DNA of 6,152 bases, from positions 4,202 through 10,353 of the forward strand of contig DAGO01000060.1 of assembly GCA_002498185.1 (NCBI GenBank). The letters run 5' to 3'. Of this stretch, positions 1 to 5,639 are shown in pieces; the stretch's first letter is position 1, and each line of letters begins with the position of its first letter. This stretch comes from Euryarchaeota archaeon UBA10 (GTDB lineage: Archaea > Thermoplasmatota > Poseidoniia > Poseidoniales > Poseidoniaceae). Made by a program: the position numbers and the translations under genes. The notes below the pieces were generated by a model. It ran no database searches. It was not told the origin of the DNA and worked only from the letters and a program-made list of their open reading frames with translations.

Positions 1-185
1 ACTTTTTTGTCGCCTTTGATGTCTGACGTTCTTATCACATTTTCAAGGGTTGAAAAAAGTTCCAAATCTTCACCGGCAATTCCCAATTCTAGATATCGAT
101 ATTCCTCGAATTCGACACCACTTTCATTCATGATTGCCAATGCTTGCCTAGATTTGGAACATCGGGGGTTGTGGTAAAGGCGCAT
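1..185 (-). CDS. ArsC-family (arsenate reductase/YfgD-like) protein, C-terminus cut by window edge
   Basis: Reading the minus strand from an ATG at 185 gives 61 codons that stay open to the left edge, so roughly the first half of a protein of about 115 residues is visible. The start MRLYHNPRCSKSR is the classic ArsC-family opening: a beta strand, then the N-P-x-C-S loop with the redox cysteine at residue 9, then the first helix. Arg52 sits where the family has its first conserved active-site arginine. Family members are cytoplasmic thioredoxin-fold proteins; some reduce arsenate with glutaredoxin or thioredoxin, while the YfgD-like branch, which also begins YHNPRCSKSR, has no firmly fixed role. 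The missing half would carry the remaining arginines, so the arsenate role cannot be settled. The frame upstream of the ATG holds no other usual start before a stop at 236-234. The gene lies 25 bp downstream of the FGE-like gene on the same strand and is probably co-transcribed with it. Confidence 0.85.
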   Translation of the reverse strand, partial: MRLYHNPRCSKSRQALAIMNESGVEFEEYRYLELGIAGEDLELFSTLENVIRTSDIKGDKK

Positions 186-210
186 GAATATCCCAAATAG
201 AACACATAAA

Positions 211-870
211 TCAGATTGGCGACCAAACCAACCTTAGTCCAATGGCATCACTTTTCTTATCCATTTTAGATAATCCTGATGCTGAGGATGTTGTAGATTC
301 GGATTCCATTAACCATGACCCACCTTTGGTGACACGGCGGTTACCATCTCCACTATCAGTCCATTCAGCCACGTTACCGTGGCAATCATACAGACCCCAT
401 TCATTTTCCTTTTTTTGACCAACTTCCCGGGTTGTGGCACCTGCATTTCCAGCATGCCAAGCCACTTCATCTAGGTCTTTATCACGGTCAGAATGATACC
501 ATCGTGTTTCAGAACCTGCTCTGCAAGCATATTCCCATTCGGTTGCATTCGGCAATCGCCAAATACCTGACAAACCTAATCTTTGTTCAGTTTCTACCTC
601 ATTCAATTTCGTAATGAAAGCTTGGCAATCTAGCCAACTAACTGATTCAACGGGACGTAATCCTGCCGACCATCCATCTTGAAACTTGGATGGATTTGAC
701 CCCATGACCGCCGACCACTCAACTTGTGTTACAGGACGGGCCCCAATGAAGAATGGCTCTTCAACAACTAAGTCACCATTTTGTCCGGGCTCAATCAGTA
801 CGAACGAGCCCCCGTATTCATTGTTGAATGCTGGCCGCACAAATAGTTCGAGCAGCGATACTCGTATCAA
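211..870 (-). CDS. FGE-sulfatase-domain (SUMF1-like) protein lacking the catalytic cysteines
   Basis: This 219-residue protein is essentially one formylglycine-generating-enzyme-type domain (C-type-lectin-like fold). Visible landmarks are GGSF at 20-23, PFFIGARPVTQVEW at 39-52, RPVESVSW at 72-79, WRLPNATEWEYACRAG at 104-119, GLYDCHGNVAEW at 159-170, KGGSW at 182-186 and a closing GLRLVW. True FGE uses two copper-binding cysteines just after GGS(Y/W); here the matching positions are Met188 and Thr193, so sulfatase activation is unlikely. The remaining cysteines (82, 116, 163) are elsewhere. Such inactive domains often serve as binding or adaptor modules, but the partner here is unknown. No signal peptide or membrane segment is evident. 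The start is uncertain: the frame stops directly upstream (TAA at 873-871), the first usable codon is TTG at 870 and the next is GTG at 840, and neither has a clear ribosome-binding site. It precedes the ArsC-like gene by 25 bp and diverges from the TPR gene. Confidence 0.85.
   Translation of the reverse strand: MIRVSLLELFVRPAFNNEYGGSFVLIEPGQNGDLVVEEPFFIGARPVTQVEWSAVMGSNPSKFQDGWSAGLRPVESVSWLDCQAFITKLNEVETEQRLGLSGIWRLPNATEWEYACRAGSETRWYHSDRDKDLDEVAWHAGNAGATTREVGQKKENEWGLYDCHGNVAEWTDSGDGNRRVTKGGSWLMESESTTSSASGLSKMDKKSDAIGLRLVWSPI
857..868. repeat. Short inverted repeat GATAC-tc-GTATC at the FGE-like gene start
   Basis: Two perfect 5-bp arms (857-861 and 864-868) flank a 2-bp centre. The element touches the TTG start at 870-868. 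If the true start is the GTG at 840 instead, the repeat would fall in the promoter or leader of that gene, where it could be a regulator site. It could also be chance, since it lies in possible coding sequence. Confidence 0.3.
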
Positions 871-876
871 TTAAAC
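867..876. promoter_or_regulatory. AT-rich TATA-like element in the divergent spacer
   Basis: The stretch TCAATTAAAC is the only AT-rich patch near the two divergent starts. On the minus strand it reads TTTAATTGA. A TATA box centred there would place transcription start near 845, just before the alternative GTG start at 840. On the plus strand it would give initiation near 900, leaving a leader of about 36 nt for the TPR gene. No convincing BRE is seen. This is a position-based guess. Confidence 0.25.
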
Positions 877-888
877 GGGAACGCACAC

Positions 889-913
889 GGATAACCCTTA
901 TCCCTTATGGGAT
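889..913. repeat. Overlapping inverted repeats and tandem CCCTTAT repeats in the divergent spacer
   Basis: GGATAA (889-894) and TTATCC (898-903) form a perfect 6-bp inverted repeat with a 3-bp spacer. ATCCC (900-904) and GGGAT (909-913) form a second one with a 4-bp spacer that shares bases 900-903 with the first, so only one of the two could form as an RNA hairpin at a time. Within the same stretch CCCTTAT occurs twice in tandem (895-901 and 902-908). The position, just upstream of the TPR gene's ribosome-binding site and between divergent genes, suits an operator. Direct sequence observation; the function is inferred. Confidence 0.45.
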
Positions 914-925
914 TTCCAGCAGTTT

Positions 926-930
926 GGTGA
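926..930 (+). promoter_or_regulatory. Archaeal-type Shine-Dalgarno GGTGA for the TPR gene
   Basis: GGTGA ends 5 nt before the ATG at 936 and matches the 3' end of archaeal 16S rRNA. It is the reason for placing the start at 936 rather than at the in-frame ATG at 828, which lies inside the divergent FGE-like gene and has no such site. Confidence 0.7.
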
Positions 931-935
931 CCCCT

Positions 936-3179
936 ATGGATGAGGGACAAGTGAACAATCCAATCGATGCTGCAGCGGAGATTACTGATGCTATGATGTC
1001 CTCTCTTGCCGATGTTGTAAAAAATGTAATTTCAACACCTGAAGAAGGTGCACAATCAGATGTCAAAATAGAAGGATCTGATGAAGAGAATGATGTAGAA
1101 CAGGTTTCTGAGGACGTTAAGATTGACACAACGGTGGATGATTTAGTTTCTGAGGGCGAAGCAGCACACCGCTCAGGAGACCATGATTCGGCTCTCAAAG
1201 CCTTCAACAAAGCAATTGCAATGGATCCTTCTAACTCGATGGCTTGGTTTAACCGAGGTGTTCTATTAGAAGCAGAACAAGATGCAAAAGGTGCTAGACA
1301 AGCATTCGTTATATGTCTCGATTTAGACCCAAATCATGGACCAGCATTGGCAAACCTTGCTGTGCTATTAGACAGGTTAGGTGAAGCCGATGGAGCCGTT
1401 GAAATTGCTCATCGCGCATTACAATATTTCCCTGGGCATCCACACCTTGTAAAAATCATGGAAAGCAATAAGGCTGCAGGAGGAGTTATGCATTCGACTC
1501 CTACTGTTATGCCACACAAACAGGAATCACTGGTTGACCAAAAGCTGACACATGCGGTTGATGCGGGCGTCGATGATTTATTCGATGATGGCGAACCTGA
1601 AGAAATTATTGAGGAGGCGCCTGAAAACATTCTGCTAGTTGAAGAAGAGGCTGAGCCTGAAGCCGTTACCGAGGAACTCATTGATGAAGAGGTTGAAACC
1701 ATAGATTTGGATTCACTTTGCGCTCAAGCAACTAATTCCTTGTCCCAAGGTGATGCTAAAGGAGCACTACATGCACTGAAAGAACATCTACATGGTGAGG
1801 CTGCACAACATTTCGACTCATGGAGAATCTCGGCTGGAGCGATGGCAGCATTGGGCCTTGACGACCACGCTATCAGTGCATACACGCACGCCATAGGACT
1901 CGAGCCAACAAACGCAAAATGCTACTTCAATCTTGGAGCACTGCACGAAAGAAAAGGTAATTCGGAAGCTGCTAAGAAATGCTTCATCAGTGCGTTAGAG
2001 AATGATAGTTCATACATGAAGGCTGCGAATAGACTGGCTGCAATTTCGGAATCGACTGGGGATATTACCAACTTATTGAATGCTAGAAGAGCACTGGTAG
2101 GCGAAGATGGAGGTAGAGAGACATTAGCTCTACTGCTGGTAGAATTAGCCGAAGGTGAGGCAAGAGTACTGGAGAATACCAGTGGCCTTCCGCCAACTAT
2201 CCCAGAAGGGCCTGCTTTGGCAAATGAAGCCGTGTCATTGTGCGAGGCAAACACTCCAATGATGGGAAGGGCGTTGTCTGCATCCGGAAATCATACCGAA
2301 TCAGTCAAGTGTTGGAAATCAATGATTCAAAATGACAAATCAAATCCTGATTTGTGGACAGGTCTTGCAAGAGCACTAGAGTCCGCAGGGGACATGGCAA
2401 CGGCACAACGATGCCATGAGAAGGCCCATGGCTTGGCTAACCCACAACCAGTGGTTCAAGATCCATTAGATGCCTTTGCAGAACACGAAGAAAGTATCTC
2501 CCAGCCAGAACCTGTTACACAGCAACCGAATTATGATACTCCTCAAGTTGTGGAAGAAGCGACACAACCACCTACAATCGATGTGGTTGCTCCGGAATAT
2601 AGCATTCCTCAATCCAACAATGTCCCACTGCCAGAACTATCCGAAAGACCAGAGCCAGTGGCTGTTGTAAGTGAGCCAAAGCCAGAAGTTGACCTGGCTG
2701 CTGCTGCACTGGATGCCGCTGCTCGTGTATCGGTTAGCACTGGAATCGAATCAAATTCAAATTCAATTGCAAACCAGGATATTGAATGGTACAACAAAGG
2801 TGTTGGACTGATTGAAGATAAGAAATATCGTGAGGCACTTTCCTGTTTCGATAGAGCACTACCTTCATTTGCTGATGATGATGAAATGGTCATCAGAATC
2901 CTAAATGGCAGAGGAAATGCGCTCTACTACCTAGAAGACTATCCAAAGTGTGTCGAATCATACCACAAAGCAATGGTGATTAATCCCAAAGGTGTTCAGG
3001 GTAAAACACTGTACAACATGGGTACAGCTTACGCTGAGATGCAGAGATTTGGTGATGCGATTAAATGCTTCGAGCAAGCAATACCTAGAGGATTGGACAA
3101 AGACCAACAAAAACTTGCCAAAGAACAAATCAGACGTTGTAATATTCTGCAGAAAGAGCAGCAGCGAAAGATGGGATGA
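936..3179 (+). CDS. Large multi-block tetratricopeptide repeat (TPR) protein
   Basis: The 747-residue product has three TPR blocks. An acidic N-terminus (about 1-65) leads to block 1 (about 66-174), with units such as GDHDSALKAFNKAIAMDPSN. An acidic, Glu-rich linker (about 205-260) leads to block 2 (about 260-503), the longest and most degenerate. A Pro/Glu/Gln-rich linker (about 505-614) leads to C-terminal block 3 (about 615-739), which contains KYREALSCFDRAL and FGDAIKCFEQAI. There is no signal peptide, membrane segment or enzymatic motif, so it is most likely a cytoplasmic protein-protein interaction scaffold; the partner cannot be named from sequence. The start at 936 follows a GGTGA site. 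The frame is open back to 828, but those extra 36 residues would overlap the divergent gene and do not look like TPR. Its stop overlaps the next gene's ATG by 4 bp (ATGA), indicating translational coupling with the regulator. Confidence 0.9.
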   Translation: MDEGQVNNPIDAAAEITDAMMSSLADVVKNVISTPEEGAQSDVKIEGSDEENDVEQVSEDVKIDTTVDDLVSEGEAAHRSGDHDSALKAFNKAIAMDPSNSMAWFNRGVLLEAEQDAKGARQAFVICLDLDPNHGPALANLAVLLDRLGEADGAVEIAHRALQYFPGHPHLVKIMESNKAAGGVMHSTPTVMPHKQESLVDQKLTHAVDAGVDDLFDDGEPEEIIEEAPENILLVEEEAEPEAVTEELIDEEVETIDLDSLCAQATNSLSQGDAKGALHALKEHLHGEAAQHFDSWRISAGAMAALGLDDHAISAYTHAIGLEPTNAKCYFNLGALHERKGNSEAAKKCFISALENDSSYMKAANRLAAISESTGDITNLLNARRALVGEDGGRETLALLLVELAEGEARVLENTSGLPPTIPEGPALANEAVSLCEANTPMMGRALSASGNHTESVKCWKSMIQNDKSNPDLWTGLARALESAGDMATAQRCHEKAHGLANPQPVVQDPLDAFAEHEESISQPEPVTQQPNYDTPQVVEEATQPPTIDVVAPEYSIPQSNNVPLPELSERPEPVAVVSEPKPEVDLAAAALDAAARVSVSTGIESNSNSIANQDIEWYNKGVGLIEDKKYREALSCFDRALPSFADDDEMVIRILNGRGNALYYLEDYPKCVESYHKAMVINPKGVQGKTLYNMGTAYAEMQRFGDAIKCFEQAIPRGLDKDQQKLAKEQIRRCNILQKEQQRKMG

Positions 3180-4546
3180 GCATGATTACCAATTCTGCTG
3201 CTGACATCATCGAACGGCTAATCGAAGGTGGGCTAGAAGAAAAATATGCAAGGATTATACTAGCGCTGTGTGGACAGCCTCCAATGAAGGCAAGTGAAAT
3301 TGGTAAGTTAGTATCAATATCACGAATGGACGCATATAACAGTCTAAAAAAGTTGAAAGAAATGGGACTTGTAATGGCCACTTTAGACAAACCAATGCGA
3401 TTCACTGGGCTAACTGTTGAAGATGTCTTCCGTCAGTTAATCAAAAAAGAAGAGGCTAATGTTAGGAGATTACAACAACACCTAGATGAAATGAGTAGTC
3501 ACTCAGTTATCATTAACGAATCTGTAAATTACGCTAACGAACCGTTATTTTCTGTAATTAAAGACAGGCACAGCATTTACGCAACAATCGAAAACTTAGT
3601 TCAAGAATCTGAACATCGTGTTTGGATGATGCTGTCTCGCTGGGGCATCCTACACATGATGCGTTCAGGAATTATTGATTCAATAAAAGAATCGCTAGAC
3701 CGTGGTGTCGAACTCAAAATTTTAGCAGATATTGACCCTAAAACAATCAGATTTTACGAGGAACTGGACAGCAGAATCGAGATTAGGCATTTAGAAAACC
3801 AATCGCAGATGGGGTTCTATGTTGATGAGGATGTAGGTATACAAATCGTTCATTCAGATTCAAATCCAACTGGTCGAGGAAAAGACGACACAGCTTTGTT
3901 AATTGAATCACAAGATTACATGTTAGCACAACTTGAGTTGTTGAAGGTTCAGTGGAATGGTGGAGTGGATTTCACCGCTGCAAAGGCTAGGATTGTTGAT
4001 GGACTAATTACTGAACCATTGAAGTTAAGTCTGGGCGATGGCTCATTCTACAAACGATTGCGCGGATTGATTAGCAATAATACAGGCCCAGGATTCACAA
4101 ACGCAATATTGCGCAGACCAGGAGAGCCTCTGACTCTAGGAATCTCTGCCGCATCCCTAGGTCAATTAGGGGTGGACATGAGTGATATTTTACGTACAGT
4201 GGGTCAACGTATCGGCCAAGAGCTAGCACTTGAACTGAGAGATGAAACGGATGACAAAGAATTCTGGAATAAACTGACAAAACAATGGAGTGATTTAGGA
4301 ATGGGTGAGATATCCTTCGATTCGATCCCCCCTAATGTGGTTACTGTGAATGATTCTAAGAATTGTGAAAGAGACCCTGCGTTTGGTTCGGTACTGTGTC
4401 ATATGGACGAAGGCGTTCTAGAGGGTATATTGAATGAAAGATACGGTTTCGATGCCACTGCATCTGAAAGCATGTGCACTTCACGAGGACAAGATCACTG
4501 TTTGTTTGAAATTGCAATAAATGGCATCAAACCACACACAGATTGA
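3176..4546 (+). CDS. TrmB-family transcriptional regulator with PLD-like and C-terminal V4R sensor domains
   Basis: Three parts are visible in 456 residues. Residues about 5-105 form a TrmB-type winged helix with a following helix (MKASEIGKLVSISRMDAYNSLKKL is the recognition region). Residues about 122-263 resemble the phospholipase-D-like domain found in many TrmB proteins (DRGVELKILADID, then IEIRHLENQ and a hydrophobic strand), without an HKD motif, so it is not an enzyme. Residues about 290-450 look like a V4R (4-vinyl-reductase-type) ligand-binding domain. Its end carries C408, E431, C434 and C442, a C-x22-E-x2-C-x7-C pattern matching the zinc ligands I recall for the phenol sensor MopR (C155, E178, C181, C189). 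It is probably a cytoplasmic one-component regulator sensing a small hydrophobic molecule or metal/redox state. The start overlaps the TPR stop (ATGA); ATG at 3182 is an alternative two codons later. The target is unknown; the spacer at 871-935 is a candidate. Confidence 0.85.
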   Translation: MSMITNSAADIIERLIEGGLEEKYARIILALCGQPPMKASEIGKLVSISRMDAYNSLKKLKEMGLVMATLDKPMRFTGLTVEDVFRQLIKKEEANVRRLQQHLDEMSSHSVIINESVNYANEPLFSVIKDRHSIYATIENLVQESEHRVWMMLSRWGILHMMRSGIIDSIKESLDRGVELKILADIDPKTIRFYEELDSRIEIRHLENQSQMGFYVDEDVGIQIVHSDSNPTGRGKDDTALLIESQDYMLAQLELLKVQWNGGVDFTAAKARIVDGLITEPLKLSLGDGSFYKRLRGLISNNTGPGFTNAILRRPGEPLTLGISAASLGQLGVDMSDILRTVGQRIGQELALELRDETDDKEFWNKLTKQWSDLGMGEISFDSIPPNVVTVNDSKNCERDPAFGSVLCHMDEGVLEGILNERYGFDATASESMCTSRGQDHCLFEIAINGIKPHTD

Positions 4547-4572
4547 TATGAGTCCCCTATCTCAGATTGCTC

Positions 4573-4953
4573 ATGGACTGCAATACTTGTGACACCGCGC
4601 CCGCGGTAGTAATCAATAAACCTGAAGTTGTTCAAGTTGCTCTAACCATCTCAGACAAGGCAAAAGAAATGCTAGAGTCAGCATTTGGCGATGACCGTTC
4701 ACACGCTCTTCTCGTTGGTGTTTTATCTGGTGGTTGTTCAGGTTACATGTATGATTTGCAAATCGTTGAATCTACAGACCAAGATTGCCAGGAATTGAAA
4801 GTCGATGGTTTCAGGGTGTTAGTTCCTAATGCATCATCCCATTTATTGGATGGTATAGAAATCGATTATGTTGACCGATTAATGGGTGGAGGTTTCAAGA
4901 TTAACAATCCTAATGCTTCCAGTTCATGTGGATGTGGCGAATCATTCGCATGA
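4573..4953 (+). CDS. IscA/ErpA (HesB)-type iron-sulfur cluster carrier
   Basis: The 126-residue product matches A-type Fe-S carriers in length and motifs. After the strand VALTISDKAKEML come GGCSGYMY, with C55, and near the C-terminus SCGCGESF, with C119 and C121. These are the three cysteines that bind a [2Fe-2S] or [4Fe-4S] cluster for transfer to apo-proteins. An unusual N-terminal tail, MDCNTCD, adds a CxxC pair (C3, C6) not needed for the family's known function. ATG at 4573 is preferred; an in-frame TTG at 4567 would add two residues, and neither has a clear ribosome-binding site, so translation may depend on the upstream gene. It follows the TrmB-V4R gene by 26 bp and precedes the YgfZ-like gene by 10 bp. 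Pairing with YgfZ supports a late Fe-S maturation role in the cytoplasm. The exact subgroup (IscA, ErpA, SufA) cannot be assigned from sequence alone. Confidence 0.93.
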   Translation: MDCNTCDTAPAVVINKPEVVQVALTISDKAKEMLESAFGDDRSHALLVGVLSGGCSGYMYDLQIVESTDQDCQELKVDGFRVLVPNASSHLLDGIEIDYVDRLMGGGFKINNPNASSSCGCGESFA

Positions 4954-4963
4954 GAGTGAGCGA

Positions 4964-5623
4964 ATGGGCATTTACAAATTAGACTCATATGTTCTAATTA
5001 TCAGAGGTAAAGACAGGCTATCATTCATAGATGGTTTGTCGACAAACAAAGTGGATGGTAATTGCTCTACTGTTTTCACTACTACTGCTGCGAAGATCAT
5101 CGACCTTGTAGAAGTCATTGATATGGGAGATTTCATTGCAATCGTTGGCCATCAACCATACAAAGATAATCTAATTCAACACATATCGAAAAGAGTGCTA
5201 AATCAAGACATATCGATAGTAGATGTTAGTGCAAATAATTCGGTATACCTCTCCACTAACGATGTAGTGGTGAGTGACAAGGTCACAAAACGCAAAACAT
5301 GGCGAGGATGGTTACTGGTCGCCCCTAACAGCGATGCTATGACACCAGACATGTCAGAAGATGAATTTTCAGAATATCGAGTAGAGAATATGATTCCCCA
5401 TCAGGGACACGAAATAACACCAAGTGTTCATCCACTAGCATGTGGACTTGGCAATCTTGTTCATGAGGCAAAGGGTTGCTACATCGGACAAGAAATACTT
5501 GCTAGAATGCGCAGCAGGGGACGCCAAGGGAAGGAATTAGTCAGACTACCCAATCCTGTAGATGATGCTACTACAACAGGAAAAACTCACTCCTTAGCAA
5601 TCGTTCGAAAAAAGAGTAAATAG
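4964..5623 (+). CDS. ygfZ: YgfZ/GcvT-like folate-binding Fe-S cluster maturation protein, short form
   Basis: The signature K-G-C-Y-I-G-Q-E is at residues 170-177, with the conserved cysteine at 172, followed by ILARMRSRG as in YgfZ. The N-terminus (VLIIRGKDRLSFIDGLSTNKV, about 10-30) matches the GcvT-fold opening of YgfZ. In bacteria YgfZ uses tetrahydrofolate and supports assembly or repair of certain Fe-S enzymes such as MiaB; its eukaryotic relative IBA57 works with IscA-type proteins. At 219 residues the protein is about 100 shorter than E. coli YgfZ and ends soon after the signature, so most of the C-terminal domain is missing. ATG at 4964 is chosen over the in-frame ATG at 4886, because the latter lies within the IscA gene and gives unrelated residues, while a GTGAG at 4956-4960 precedes 4964. 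It is last in the operon and converges on the cytochrome gene, 1 bp apart. Confidence 0.9.
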   Translation: MGIYKLDSYVLIIRGKDRLSFIDGLSTNKVDGNCSTVFTTTAAKIIDLVEVIDMGDFIAIVGHQPYKDNLIQHISKRVLNQDISIVDVSANNSVYLSTNDVVVSDKVTKRKTWRGWLLVAPNSDAMTPDMSEDEFSEYRVENMIPHQGHEITPSVHPLACGLGNLVHEAKGCYIGQEILARMRSRGRQGKELVRLPNPVDDATTTGKTHSLAIVRKKSK

Positions 5624-5639
5624 CTTACTTGCTTTTCTT
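5608..5639. terminator. Candidate bidirectional terminator between convergent genes
   Basis: AGTAA (5615-5619) and TTACT (5625-5629) can pair around a 5-nt loop, and the flanks AAAAG and CTTTT can extend the stem across a 2-nt bulge. On the plus strand the 3' arm is T-rich (TTGCTTTTCTT). On the minus strand six T follow (5613-5608). Both stop codons (5621-5623 and 5627-5625) sit inside this element. T-rich tracts alone can terminate archaeal transcription, so the hairpin may be incidental. Confidence 0.4.

Noticed and set aside
828..935. N-terminal extension of the TPR protein to an ATG at 828
   Set aside because: It would overlap the divergent FGE-like gene and the regulatory spacer, its 36 residues are unlike the acidic N-terminus, and ATG 936 has a GGTGA site at the right distance.
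2746..2768. AATTCA-like short tandem repeat in the TPR gene linker
   Set aside because: It only encodes the low-complexity Ser/Asn stretch before TPR block 3 and is too short to be a repeat element of note.
2609..2893. Serine-rich minus-strand reading frame opposite the TPR gene, and similar frames at 905-1210, 1409-1702 and 1922-2254
   Set aside because: Their Ser/Ala-rich composition mirrors the acidic and Ala-rich coding strand; they have no recognisable domain and lie wholly inside a clear gene.
4548..4592. 14-codon reading frame (MSPLSQIAHGLQYL) overlapping the IscA start, a possible leader peptide
   Set aside because: It has no ribosome-binding site and no run of regulatory codons, and a frame this short is expected by chance.
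4886..4963. Upstream start of the YgfZ-like protein inside the IscA gene
   Set aside because: The 26 extra residues are out-of-frame IscA sequence and do not match the YgfZ N-terminus; ATG 4964 gives the family's usual opening.
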